Source: Pseudomonas sp. QTF5 (GTDB lineage Bacteria > Pseudomonadota > Gammaproteobacteria > Pseudomonadales > Pseudomonadaceae). Taken from it: DNA of 36,302 nucleotides. The position numbers and the translations under genes were made by a program. Within the stretch, counting starts at the first letter, position 1. Each line of letters starts with the position of its first letter. The DNA lies in NCBI RefSeq assembly GCF_000512695.2, contig NZ_AZRW02000053.1, positions 1 to 36,302 of the forward strand, written 5' to 3'. Positions 15,224-23,246 of this stretch are shown one piece after another. The notes below the pieces were generated by a model, which did no database searches, had not been told where the DNA came from, and was given only the letters and a program-made list of their open reading frames with translations.

Positions 15224-16383
15224 AAGGCGTTCCTCAAGGTTTGCAGGTGGGCGACCTGACGGCTGAATTCAGCACTGGACAGCCGCTGCTTCGGTCGCGG
15301 GCTCATGGCCTGGCTGATGGCGCGTGTGGGTTGGCCAGTCAGGCGTGCGAGCACCAGCCATTGTTCGGCAACGACAAGTTGTTCAAAACCGGGATGACGG
15401 TGACGGACACGACGCAGGATGTCTTGTTGCAAGGCTTGCAACAGGCCGTGCTGACCATTGTGACGGAGCATGAAATCGGCGCTGGCACGCAGGTGTTCCT
15501 GAAGCTGGCGGCGGGCTCTCGTGGCCGGCTCCAGCAACGGGCCGTTACGCACGCCAACATGCCAGAACCCGAAAACGATCAAGGCGATCAGGGCCACCAA
15601 GGCTTGTGGAAAGTAGCGCCACAGCAAGGTCAGCAAGCTGTCGTGATCGGTATTGAACAGCAGGGTCACGTCTGTGTCGGCCGTCAGGTACCACAGCAGC
15701 CAGGCGTTGTCGTACTGGTCGATGGCCGGGGTTTTCCAGAGGTCGGCGTCGGTGACTACGGTGATCGAACCGAGCCCGTGAGTCAGTTGCATCATGTGCG
15801 TGGCCTTGCCGCTGTTGGCCCAGGCCTGGGCGAGGTTTTTCGGGTCATCGAGGTGGAACGCTGTATCGAAGCTGACGTAGGCCGGCGCCTCTTCATTTTC
15901 CAAATAGAGCTTGGTCAGTTTGGGGTAGGGGTCGTCGTTGAGATCGGGTGGCGGTTCCTTGAGGTCTTTGCTCAGGGACTGGTGCAGCTGCACCCGATCG
16001 AGCAGCAGGTCATTGCTCTGACCGGTCTTTTCATCCCACAGGGCTTCGGCGACGAATAAAAGACGTCCACCGGCCCGGGTCCAGTTCAACACCTGATTCA
16101 CCTGTCGTGGGGACATGTTCGACCGATCGCCGAGCAACAACAAACTGCGCTGATGAGGCTCGAGAGTCGGCAAGATGTCGAGGCTGTTGGCATGGCTGAC
16201 GGTCAGGGCCTGTTTGCGCAGAAAATGCTCGGCCGCCAGATAGGGGTTGGCTTGGGCCTCGGGGGATGGGCCGTGATCGATTTCTGCTGGATAGGGTGTG
16301 GCTTTCAGGTACAGATAAACACTCAGCGCGCCCACCAGCAGGGCGATGAACACACCGACCGAAAGCCACAAACGCCGGTTCAA
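15220..16383 (-). CDS. DUF4350 membrane-anchored protein
   Basis: A 387-aa protein with an N-terminal membrane anchor (about residues 7-27), a soluble domain containing the DUF4350 pattern (LLLLGDRSNMSPRQVNQVLNWTRAGGRLLFVAEALW, quoted in part: SPRQVNQVLNW), and a second hydrophobic segment near 262-282. The extra-membrane half resembles a glutamine-amidotransferase-like/GldG-type fold as far as DUF4350 is understood. The C-terminal cytoplasmic tail is basic and helical. Coupled on both sides by 4-nt ATGA overlaps, so it is almost certainly made together with MoxR and the DUF4129 protein. Function unknown. Confidence 0.8.
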   Translation of the reverse strand: MNRRLWLSVGVFIALLVGALSVYLYLKATPYPAEIDHGPSPEAQANPYLAAEHFLRKQALTVSHANSLDILPTLEPHQRSLLLLGDRSNMSPRQVNQVLNWTRAGGRLLFVAEALWDEKTGQSNDLLLDRVQLHQSLSKDLKEPPPDLNDDPYPKLTKLYLENEEAPAYVSFDTAFHLDDPKNLAQAWANSGKATHMMQLTHGLGSITVVTDADLWKTPAIDQYDNAWLLWYLTADTDVTLLFNTDHDSLLTLLWRYFPQALVALIALIVFGFWHVGVRNGPLLEPATRARRQLQEHLRASADFMLRHNGQHGLLQALQQDILRRVRHRHPGFEQLVVAEQWLVLARLTGQPTRAISQAMSPRPKQRLSSAEFSRQVAHLQTLRNAL

Positions 16384-17924
16384 CGGACCGCTCCCGGGCC
16401 GAACAACGTGCGCCAGCCGTCACAGAGTTCTTGTTGCAAATGCGCCGGTGGCAGGCGATGCCCATAGGCCATGTTTTGCCAGTGACCGGTGAGGTTTTTA
16501 CTGAAGGCCAACAAGGCAGGTTGTTGCAGTTGTTCAACGCGCTGAAGCACTTCGCCTTCGGTGTCGGCGGGTTTGAGCGCCATGTTGAAGTCGTGCAGCA
16601 AGTAGCTGAGCAGGGCGCGATAGAGCAACCCGAGGGCTTCACGAGGATTGCTCTGCCAGAGTTTTTCGGCGCTGGCTGCGATGTCGGCGGGCAGGGTTTC
16701 GCGGTTGAGGTCCAGGCCGAACGCCTGCTGCGGTAATGGCTGCGCGACGTTGCGATTTGACGTTGGTCGCAGGCTGACAAAGGCCCGCAGCCAGTCGCGG
16801 TAACGCCAGATTGACAGCCCAATGGCGCCGATCACCGTGCCCCATAGCAACACTTCGATCAGGCTGGCCAATACGCCAAAGCGTTGGCTGTCCAGCAAGC
16901 CGAACAGCGCCTTCAGCCATGCCGGTGTTTGATCATCGTCCGCAGTCTCGGAAGCGGGTTTGTCTTCGCCAAAACGGTAGCGCGTGACCGTTTCCTTGTT
17001 CTTGAACGGTGGTTGTTCGAGGATGGCCTTGATGCTGTCCCGGGAGGCCTGGCTGGTCAGTGGTTGGTCCAGCAGACGCGGACTGTCCGGTGAGATAACC
17101 GGTTCGGAGGCCCAGACGCTTTGCACCGTCGGCACCAGCAGGATCGCGGCCAGCAGCATTGTGACGACTGCGTTGCTCAAGCGTTGGCGCATTCGGCGAA
17201 AGACCAGCTCGATATCCCAGGCCTCCAGCCGCGTGCGCCGGTTCAGATAAAGGCTGAAACCGCAGGCCACATAGATCGGTTCCCAGACAATCAGCACCAG
17301 AACGTAAAAGGTATTGGTCAGGTGTTCCAGCCAGCGCCAGTCTTGGGTGGCGGCGGTAATCAAGGTCTGCCAGCCCCAGTCGAGTTCGATCTGTTGCGGC
17401 AAGAACATATAGAACAGCACCATCAAACCGATCCACAGCGCGGTTTCCAGATGCACGCCGATGATCGTCAGCCACTGGGCGGCGCCCGCGTTGCGTTGCA
17501 GCAACACGCGCAAACGTTGTTGGCGTTCTTCCCCCGCCAGACCTTCGAGTTGCACCACCGGCATCAGAAAACTGCGGCTCAGGCTCAAGCGACGCCAGGT
17601 CAGGCTGGCCAGCAATTGCGGCATGAGCAGGCGCGGCCATTGGTGCAGGGCCTGTTTCAGCGTGGGCGTTTCGCCGAACATGGCTTTGGACAGGATGTAC
17701 AGCGGCAGCCGATCGAACGCCGGTTTGAGCCACCAGAACAGGAATACGACAAGGGAGGGCGAATCCCACAGCAGCAAGGTGAGCAGGGCGAAGGTCGGCA
17801 AGGTCACGATGGCCCAACTGGTCATCAACAGGCGTCGATGACGCTGACTCAGCAGCACTCCCAGGTCCATGGCTTCCCAGGTTGTGCGCGGGCGGATCAC
17901 CACACTGGCATCACTCAGACGCAT
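16380..17924 (-). CDS. DUF4129-domain membrane protein
   Basis: A 514-aa multi-pass protein. Hydrophobic stretches near residues 35-75, 160-180, 200-225, 255-272 and 360-380 give several membrane passes. The C-terminal cytoplasmic part carries the DUF4129 pattern (LPADIAASAEKLWQSNPREA, then GLLYRALLSYL). DUF4129 often lies beside transglutaminase or MoxR genes. The start used overlaps the SpoIIM gene by 14 nt. M19 (17870) is a possible alternative. No catalytic motif is visible. Function unknown; the membrane partner of a MoxR complex is a reasonable guess from position. Confidence 0.8.
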   Translation of the reverse strand: MRLSDASVVIRPRTTWEAMDLGVLLSQRHRRLLMTSWAIVTLPTFALLTLLLWDSPSLVVFLFWWLKPAFDRLPLYILSKAMFGETPTLKQALHQWPRLLMPQLLASLTWRRLSLSRSFLMPVVQLEGLAGEERQQRLRVLLQRNAGAAQWLTIIGVHLETALWIGLMVLFYMFLPQQIELDWGWQTLITAATQDWRWLEHLTNTFYVLVLIVWEPIYVACGFSLYLNRRTRLEAWDIELVFRRMRQRLSNAVVTMLLAAILLVPTVQSVWASEPVISPDSPRLLDQPLTSQASRDSIKAILEQPPFKNKETVTRYRFGEDKPASETADDDQTPAWLKALFGLLDSQRFGVLASLIEVLLWGTVIGAIGLSIWRYRDWLRAFVSLRPTSNRNVAQPLPQQAFGLDLNRETLPADIAASAEKLWQSNPREALGLLYRALLSYLLHDFNMALKPADTEGEVLQRVEQLQQPALLAFSKNLTGHWQNMAYGHRLPPAHLQQELCDGWRTLFGPGAVR

Positions 17925-18888
17925 GGCGAGTCCGTCCGGCGAACAGCAGATAAGTCGCGACCAACAACCAGAGCGCCGCGCCGACCAGGTATTTGGTCAG
18001 CGGCGTGAGCCCGGTCCGCGACGACCAATAGGCTTCTATAAACGCTGCAATCAGCAGAAACAGCATGACCCCGCAAATCAGCAACACGCTCTTGCGCGCA
18101 GCCAGCTGCAGGGCTTCGGCGCGGGGCAAGCGTCCAGGCGCAATCAAGGCCCAGCCCAGTTGCAGGCCTGCGGCACCGGCCAGGGCAATGGCGCTCAGTT
18201 CGAAGGCGCCGTGGCCGATCACGAATGACCAAAAGGTTTGCCCATAGCCGATGTGCGTCAGGTGCCCGGCCACCGCACCGATCATCAACCCGTTGTAGAA
18301 CAGGAAAAACGCGCTGCCCAGGCCAAACAGCAAACCGCTGGCGAAGGTCTGAAAGGCGATACCGATGTTGTGCATGATGTAGTAACCGAACATCACCCAG
18401 TTTTCACTGGCCGCCCGTTCGGCCGAACGTCCCAAATGACCGGCGACAGGGTCGTACATGCTTTGCATCTCACTGACCTGCTCGGCCGGGATCAGGTTGT
18501 AGACCAGCTCCGGGAACAGATACACCAGCAACGCGAAGCCGATCAGGCTGCCAAAAAACATCAGGCCGGCGGCAAGCACGAAACGCCACTGTTCACGCAC
18601 CAGTCGCGGGAAGTCGGCGAGGATGAAACTCAACACGTTGGCACCCAGCCGACTGCGATGCCGATAAAGCTGTTGATGCCCGCGCAGCACCTGTTGCTGC
18701 AATGAGTCGATCAGGAAACTGCTGTAACCGCGCTCCTGAGCCAGGGCCAGGTGTTGGCAGAGCCGTCGATAATCGCTGGGGAAACTGGCGACTCCTGAGG
18801 CGTTCTTGCTTCGTTCCAGCCGTTCAAGCATGAGTGCAAACTGCTCCCATTCGGCGCTGTGGCGACTTTCGAACAGGCTTTGCTTCAT
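17911..18888 (-). CDS. SpoIIM/DUF95-family membrane protein
   Basis: A 325-aa inner-membrane protein. A cytoplasmic N-terminus of about 100 residues (MKQSLFESRHSAEWEQF, LERLERSK) is followed by about five or six membrane helices, including FVLAAGLMFFGSLIGFALLVYL and the SpoIIM-type segment NIGIAFQTFASGLLFGLGSAF with GHGAFELSAIALAGAAGLQL. SpoIIM is a component of the peptidoglycan-hydrolase machine in sporulating Firmicutes. In non-sporulators the family is found with RDD and MoxR genes and has no proven role. Its start overlaps the RDD gene by 4 nt. Confidence 0.85.
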   Translation of the reverse strand: MKQSLFESRHSAEWEQFALMLERLERSKNASGVASFPSDYRRLCQHLALAQERGYSSFLIDSLQQQVLRGHQQLYRHRSRLGANVLSFILADFPRLVREQWRFVLAAGLMFFGSLIGFALLVYLFPELVYNLIPAEQVSEMQSMYDPVAGHLGRSAERAASENWVMFGYYIMHNIGIAFQTFASGLLFGLGSAFFLFYNGLMIGAVAGHLTHIGYGQTFWSFVIGHGAFELSAIALAGAAGLQLGWALIAPGRLPRAEALQLAARKSVLLICGVMLFLLIAAFIEAYWSSRTGLTPLTKYLVGAALWLLVATYLLFAGRTRHASE

Positions 18889-19610
18889 GTGGGCCCCAAC
18901 AGTCCGCGGGCGATGCCGTTGAGTTCGGCCACCGCCTGTGGCTTCGATACCTGCAACGGTTGCGCGAGTATCGAGGCCAGCTCATTGGCCCGCGCCCCGG
19001 AGAGTTCACCCTGGCGTTCGGCAAACCCGAGGATGGCGCGTTGCTCGGACAGCGTCAGTGCGAAGGCTGCGCGCCGCGGCGGGACATCAGGCAGTTGGGG
19101 GCGGGTGAGTGGTTGTTCGCGGTAGATCACCAGCGTGCCAGCGGCCAGGTCGCCGAGGCGCTTGAAGATGGGATGTTGCAGGCAACTGATCGCCCCGAGG
19201 AAATAACCGAACGGCAGCATGTCGACAAATCGCAGCAGGTTGCGCAGCAAGGACGCGGACCAGCCGATCGGCGTGCCATCGTCCTGCACCACGCGCAACC
19301 CCATCCATTGCTTGCCCGGCGAGCGGCCCTGATTGAGCACCTCGAACAGCACCATGTACCACCAACTCACCACGAACAGCAGGATCGAGCCCAGCCCTGC
19401 GCCGAGTTTTCCCAGAAACGCCAACACAATAAACAGCAGGCCCAGGACCAACCCACGCAGGCCCAGATCGATGGCGAACGCCAGCGCACGTACCATCAAC
19501 CCGGCCGGGCGCAGTGGCAAGTCGATGCCTTCGGGCGTTTCGACGTGATACCGCGTGTCCAGTGGCGGGGCCAGCGTTGCTTTCCGTGGCAGTGCTGTGG
19601 GCTCGAGCAT
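18885..19610 (-). CDS. RDD-family membrane protein
   Basis: First gene of the MoxR operon (241 aa). The RDD domain starts at LRPAGLMVRALAFAIDLGLRG, where the usual RDD arginine-aspartate pair appears as R...D within the first helix. Two further membrane helices follow (GLVLGLLFIVLAFLG and GSILLFVVSWWYMVLFEVL), then QGRSPGKQWMGLRVV, the conserved loop. A soluble C-terminal helical tail of about 70 residues is extra. RDD proteins have been linked to ion transport, but most are uncharacterised. The start at MLEPTALPRK has AAGGT upstream; the frame is open further but without support. Divergent from sbcB. Confidence 0.85.
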   Translation of the reverse strand: MLEPTALPRKATLAPPLDTRYHVETPEGIDLPLRPAGLMVRALAFAIDLGLRGLVLGLLFIVLAFLGKLGAGLGSILLFVVSWWYMVLFEVLNQGRSPGKQWMGLRVVQDDGTPIGWSASLLRNLLRFVDMLPFGYFLGAISCLQHPIFKRLGDLAAGTLVIYREQPLTRPQLPDVPPRRAAFALTLSEQRAILGFAERQGELSGARANELASILAQPLQVSKPQAVAELNGIARGLLGPT

Positions 19611-19753
19611 GGGCAACCTTGATGTAGCCTGGATTCGATGTCTGTCCGATGCTAGCAGCCTCTCGGGGGAAAACGACATAACTATGTATTGCACATCATG
19701 TGACGCGAAGTGATTGAATGACGCGGTGCTGGCCGCGATGGCGGTCGTGCGCC

Positions 19754-19759
19754 TAGACT
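19754..19759 (+). promoter_or_regulatory. Candidate -10 box for sbcB
   Basis: TAGACT in the context GCCTAGACTTCG, 28 nt before the sbcB GTG. The -35 region is poor. The spacing to the start codon is the same as at purU. The divergent region 19611-19787 must also hold the RDD operon promoter, which I cannot place. Confidence 0.3.
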
Positions 19760-19787
19760 TCGCCGATCTTCAGTTCAGGAACCGCCC

Positions 19788-21218
19788 GTGACTTCAATCT
19801 TCTGGTACGACTACGAAACCACGGGCATCAACCCCCGTTGCGATCGACCACTGCAAGTGGCGGGGATTCGCACCGACTTCGATCTCAATGAAATAGACGA
19901 ACCGGTCAATCTTTATTGTCAGCCCAGTGACGACATCCTGCCGCATCCGGCAGCGTGCGCGATCACCGGTATTACGCCCGCGCGTCTGGCCGAGCAGGGT
20001 TTGAGCGAAGCCGATTTCATGACACGGGTTCATGCCCAGCTCGCGGCGCCCGGCACCTGTGGGGCGGGATACAACACGCTGCGTTTCGACGATGAGATGA
20101 CCCGTTATAGCCTGTATCGAAACTTTTTCGATCCTTATGCTCGGGAGTGGCAGGGCGGCAACAGCCGCTGGGACCTGATCGATGTGGTGCGCGCGGCTTA
20201 TGCCTTGCGTCCCGATGGCCTCGTCTGGCCCAAGGACGACGAAGGGCGAGTCACGCTCAAACTCGAACGTCTGACCGCCGCCAATGGCATCGATCACGGG
20301 CATGCACACGAGGCGCTGTCGGACGTTCGCGCCACCATCGCCCTGGCGCGTCTGATTCGGGAAAAACAGCCGAAGTTATATGACTGGCTGTTTCAATTGC
20401 GCAGCAAACAAAAGGTCATGGATCAAATTCGGCTGTTGCAGCCGATGGTGCATATTTCCGGGCGCTTTTCGGCGGCCCGCAACTATGTGGGTGTGGTGCT
20501 GCCGTTGGCCTGGCATCCACGTAATCGCAACGCGCTGATTGTCTGTGACTTGCACCTGGACCCTCAGGGGCTGCTCGACCTGGATGCCGAAACCTTGCGT
20601 CAGCGGCTTTATACCCGCCGCGATGACTTGGCCGAAGGCGAACTGCCGGTGCCGCTCAAGCTCATACACATCAACAAGTGCCCCGTAGTGGCGCCGTTGT
20701 CGGTACTTCGTCCTCTAGATCAGCAACGTTTGGGGCTGGATATGGCGCTTTATCAGCAACGGGCGCTGCGGCTAAGTGACGCACAACAAGTTTGGCGAGA
20801 TAAAGTATTGGGGATTTACGCCAGCGACGATTTCTCTCCGAGCCTGGACCCCGAGCAACAGTTATACGACGGTTTTATCGGTGATCGGGACCGGCGTCTA
20901 TGTGAGCAAGTCAGAATCGCCGACCCTGCGCAATTAGCACAAGAACAGTGGCCTTTCGATGATGAACGTTTGCCTGAATTGTTGTTTCGTTATCGCGCAC
21001 GCAACTTTCCCGATACGTTGAGCTTTGAAGAGCAAGAGCGCTGGCGAATTTTCTGTCAGCAACGTTTGACTGCGCCGGAGTGGGGCGCGCCAAATACGCT
21101 GGAAAGTTTTCTGAAGGAAGCCGCGCAATTGACGATAAATGCTACATCGTTTCAGCGAGAGGTCCTGGATGAATGGCAAAATCATGTCCAGGTATTACGC
21201 AATCGTTTGAATCTTTGA
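19788..21218 (+). CDS. sbcB: Exodeoxyribonuclease I
   Basis: 3'-to-5' single-strand DNA exonuclease used in recombination and mismatch repair (476 aa, the usual length). The DEDD exonuclease domain begins with FWYDYETTG (D8, E10). YNTLRFDDEMTRYSLYRNFFDPYAREW contains the third acidic segment, and HGHAHEALSDVRATIALA contains the catalytic H and last D. The SH3-like and C-terminal helical domains typical of ExoI follow. Initiation is at GTG with CAGGAA 7-8 nt upstream. Stand-alone gene, divergent from the MoxR operon and converging on mvaT. Confidence 0.95.
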   Translation: MTSIFWYDYETTGINPRCDRPLQVAGIRTDFDLNEIDEPVNLYCQPSDDILPHPAACAITGITPARLAEQGLSEADFMTRVHAQLAAPGTCGAGYNTLRFDDEMTRYSLYRNFFDPYAREWQGGNSRWDLIDVVRAAYALRPDGLVWPKDDEGRVTLKLERLTAANGIDHGHAHEALSDVRATIALARLIREKQPKLYDWLFQLRSKQKVMDQIRLLQPMVHISGRFSAARNYVGVVLPLAWHPRNRNALIVCDLHLDPQGLLDLDAETLRQRLYTRRDDLAEGELPVPLKLIHINKCPVVAPLSVLRPLDQQRLGLDMALYQQRALRLSDAQQVWRDKVLGIYASDDFSPSLDPEQQLYDGFIGDRDRRLCEQVRIADPAQLAQEQWPFDDERLPELLFRYRARNFPDTLSFEEQERWRIFCQQRLTAPEWGAPNTLESFLKEAAQLTINATSFQREVLDEWQNHVQVLRNRLNL

Positions 21219-21250
21219 AAACGAAAATGATCTTCACTTGAATTCCGGGC

Positions 21251-21280
21251 ATAAAAAAACGCCAGCATTTGCTGGCGTTC
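21251..21280 (-). terminator. Terminator between mvaT and sbcB
   Basis: Stem AACGCCAGCA / TGCTGGCGTT with a 2-nt loop core. On the minus strand it runs into seven T (mvaT side). On the plus strand the tail is only TTCTTC, so it may serve sbcB weakly as well. Confidence 0.85.
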
Positions 21281-21316
21281 TTCAGGTCGCGGATCAGTCC
21301 ACGACAAGCTTGCGGC

Positions 21317-21694
21317 TTAGCCCAGCAGGGTAGCCCAGCCTTCAACCACGTCACCGCCCCACTTGGCTTTCCACTCTTTCAGAGTCTTGTGGTTGCCACC
21401 TTTGGTTTCGATGACTTCGCCGTTGTGCGGGTTTTTGTATTGTTTAACTTTGCGAGCACGCTTGGTGCCAGTAGTTTTTACTGCGCCGCCACGTGGAGCC
21501 TTGGTTTTGGACTCTGGATCCAACAGCGCGATGATGTCACGCAGGGATTTGGAGTATTCGCCCATCAAGGTGCGCAGTTTGCCTTCGAATTCCAGCTCGG
21601 TTTGCAGTTTGTCGTCTTGGGACAGGTTCTTCAAACGGGCTTGCAGCTCTTTGATAGCTTCTTCGGTGGCGCGATATTCGTTGATCAAGGACAT
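21317..21694 (-). CDS. mvaT: H-NS-family xenogeneic silencer MvaT
   Basis: Nucleoid protein (125 aa) that coats AT-rich DNA and silences acquired genes; dimerises and oligomerises through its N-terminal coiled coil. Residues 1-60 (MSLINEYRATEEAIKELQ onward) form the coiled coil. The C-terminal DNA-binding part has RKVKQYKNPHNGEVIETKGG, NHKTLKEWKAKWG. A lysine/arginine-rich linker lies between (KTKAPRGGAVKTTGTKRARK). The start is set at MSLINEYR, with AAGGT about 8 nt upstream. 24 further upstream codons are not credible. Neighbours sbcB and purU are those of PA4315 in PAO1. Pseudomonads carry a paralogue, MvaU or TurB-like, elsewhere. Transcribed alone, with its own terminator. Confidence 0.95.
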   Translation of the reverse strand: MSLINEYRATEEAIKELQARLKNLSQDDKLQTELEFEGKLRTLMGEYSKSLRDIIALLDPESKTKAPRGGAVKTTGTKRARKVKQYKNPHNGEVIETKGGNHKTLKEWKAKWGGDVVEGWATLLG

Positions 21695-21742
21695 GAGGAC
21701 TACCTTATGTTGGGCGCTGGATGGCAGGGTGACAGTGCGACA

Positions 21743-21771
21743 ATAATAGTCAGGGTGTTTCATCAAGTAAA
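21743..21771 (-). promoter_or_regulatory. Candidate mvaT promoter
   Basis: On the minus strand, TTTACT (-35), a 17-nt spacer, then TATTAT (-10), about 50 nt upstream of the mvaT start. The DNA upstream (21775-21800) is AT-rich, which would suit autoregulation by MvaT; that last point is inference. Confidence 0.45.
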
Positions 21772-21962
21772 CATTTAACCGGGGTTTTATTTAAATTAGT
21801 TCGGAATAGGGCACACATTGGAGTGGCAGTTAAATAGCGTCACAAATATTCACAGTTGACCTGTTGAAGACTGGCTACAAGAGCACCATCGCATTGACGA
21901 ATGGCGCTGCCGGAACCTGTGCCTCGGACCGTGATGCAAGGCCATGCGTCATCAATACTGCA

Positions 21963-21986
21963 GTTTTGCTGCGCAATCGCTAGAAT
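21963..21986 (+). promoter_or_regulatory. Candidate purU promoter
   Basis: GCTAGAATGG contains a good -10 box (TAGAAT, 21981-21986) 34 nt before the purU ATG. The -35 is poor. The rest of the 326-nt gap between mvaT and purU shows no gene. Confidence 0.4.
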
Positions 21987-22020
21987 GGCGGCCTTTGCGA
22001 AGTTCTGGAGTTTCCCCCTC

Positions 22021-22869
22021 ATGCGCACTTTTCGGCTGGTGATTGCTTGCCCGGACCGCGTCGGCATCGTTGCTAAAGTCAGTAACTTTCTGGCGTCCCA
22101 TAACGGCTGGATCACTGAAGCGAGCCATCACTCGGACAATCTCAGTGGCTGGTTCTTCATGCGTCACGAAATTCGTGCCGATTCGCTGCCTTTCGGTATC
22201 GAAGCCTTTCGCGAAGCGTTTGCACCGATTGCCGAAGAGTTCTCGATGGACTGGCGTATCACCGACACCGAGCAGAAGAAACGCGTGGTGTTGATGGCCA
22301 GCCGCGAATCCCACTGCCTGGCCGACTTGCTGCACCGCTGGCACAGTGACGAACTGGACTGTGAAATCGCCTGCGTGATTTCCAACCATGATGATTTGCG
22401 CAGCATGGTCGAGTGGCACGGTATTCCTTATTACCATGTCCCGGTCAACCCACAGAACAAGGAGCCGGCCTTCGCCGAAGTCTCGCGTCTGGTCAAACAG
22501 CACGAGGCCGAAGTGGTAGTGCTTGCCCGTTACATGCAGATTCTGCCGCCCGAGCTGTGCAGCGAATATGCCCATAAAGTCATCAACATTCACCACAGCT
22601 TCCTGCCGTCGTTCGTTGGGGCCAAGCCGTATCACCAGGCTTCGATGCGTGGTGTGAAGTTGATCGGTGCTACTTGCCACTATGTCACCGAAGAGCTGGA
22701 CGCCGGTCCGATCATCGAGCAAGACGTGGTACGTGTGAGTCACAGCGACAGCATCGAAGACATGGTGCGCTTCGGTCGTGATGTCGAGAAAATGGTACTG
22801 GCCCGTGGTCTGCGTTATCACCTGGAAGACCGGGTACTGGTGCATGGCAACAAAACCGTCGTGTTCTGA
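22021..22869 (+). CDS. purU: Formyltetrahydrofolate deformylase PurU
   Basis: Hydrolyses 10-formyltetrahydrofolate to formate and tetrahydrofolate, balancing the one-carbon pool and feeding formate to PurT (282 aa). The N-terminal ACT domain (about residues 5-85, RLVIACPDRVGIVAKVSNFL) is followed by a formyltransferase-fold domain with NIHHSFLPSFVGAKPYHQA and GATCHYVTEELDAGPII, which contains the catalytic N/H/D set. I start at MRTFRLVIACPDRVG. The frame is open 40 codons earlier, but that stretch includes the promoter-like sequence and lacks a ribosome site. CTGGAG precedes the chosen ATG. Corresponds to PA4314 beside mvaT. Confidence 0.95.
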   Translation: MRTFRLVIACPDRVGIVAKVSNFLASHNGWITEASHHSDNLSGWFFMRHEIRADSLPFGIEAFREAFAPIAEEFSMDWRITDTEQKKRVVLMASRESHCLADLLHRWHSDELDCEIACVISNHDDLRSMVEWHGIPYYHVPVNPQNKEPAFAEVSRLVKQHEAEVVVLARYMQILPPELCSEYAHKVINIHHSFLPSFVGAKPYHQASMRGVKLIGATCHYVTEELDAGPIIEQDVVRVSHSDSIEDMVRFGRDVEKMVLARGLRYHLEDRVLVHGNKTVVF

Positions 22870-22877
22870 TGGTCTGC

Positions 22878-22910
22878 GGATCGTTCCCACGCAGAGCGTG
22901 GGAACGATCC
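22878..22910. repeat. Perfect palindrome after purU
   Basis: GGATCGTTCCCACGC / GCGTGGGAACGATCC, 15 bp each with a 3-nt loop (AGA). No T tract follows on either strand, so it is a member of the GTTCCCACGC repeat family common in Pseudomonas and not a standard terminator, though it could stabilise the purU mRNA 3' end. Confidence 0.8.
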
Positions 22911-22925
22911 AGGTGAAGAGAGAAC

Positions 22926-23132
22926 ATGACCATGGCCGATCCACTGGACAAAGCCACTTCCAAAGCCCCCGACACATTGGGTGAGGGCTGTTTGAGTCGC
23001 TATGACCCGGATGACCTGAGCCCCGAAGACGGCACGGAGTTTCCTGGTGCTGCCGAGTTGTGGGAGCAGTTGAGTGTGAGGGGGCTTGCCCTAAATGCCA
23101 GTCAGTTAAGAGATAGAACAAGCGATGAGTAG
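22926..23132 (+). CDS. Small hypothetical protein with tail derived from a repeat
   Basis: A 68-codon frame, well served by AGGTGA 9 nt upstream. Residues 1-50 (acidic, with GCLSRYDPDDLSPEDGTEFPG) look like genuine protein. I do not recognise a family. From about residue 56 the reading frame runs into AATGCCAGTCAGTTAAG, the end of the element described at 12490, so the last dozen residues (NASQLRDRTSDE) are encoded by repeat DNA. The original C-terminus is therefore probably lost or replaced. Lies between purU and a REPIN. Could be non-functional. Confidence 0.45.
   Translation: MTMADPLDKATSKAPDTLGEGCLSRYDPDDLSPEDGTEFPGAAELWEQLSVRGLALNASQLRDRTSDE
23094..23110. mobile_element. Single end of the 18-bp-TIR element
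   Basis: AATGCCAGTCAGTTAAG is identical to 17 of the 18 terminal bases at 12490. 25 nt further on a REPIN of another family starts. No second, inverted end is found before the next gene, so this is a truncated or one-ended copy. Confidence 0.6.
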
Positions 23133-23135
23133 CCT

Positions 23136-23236
23136 GTGGCGAGGGAGCTTGCTCCCGTTGGACTGCGCAGCAGTCCCCTCTTTTTGGGGATAAGGGGGGC
23201 GCTTCGCGGCCCAGCGGGAGCAAGCTCCCTCGCCAC
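23136..23236. repeat. REPIN of the GTGGCGAGGG family
   Basis: Left arm GTGGCGAGGGAGCTTGC at 23136 and the inverted right arm ending at 23236, with a G/C-rich spacer that forms extra pairs (CCCCTCTTTTTGGGG). It lies just outside the 3' end of the flippase-like gene. Confidence 0.8.
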
Positions 23237-23246
23237 AGGGGATCGT

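Noticed and set aside
22878..22910. Palindrome after purU as a Rho-independent terminator
   Set aside because: No T tract on either strand; matches a dispersed Pseudomonas repeat.
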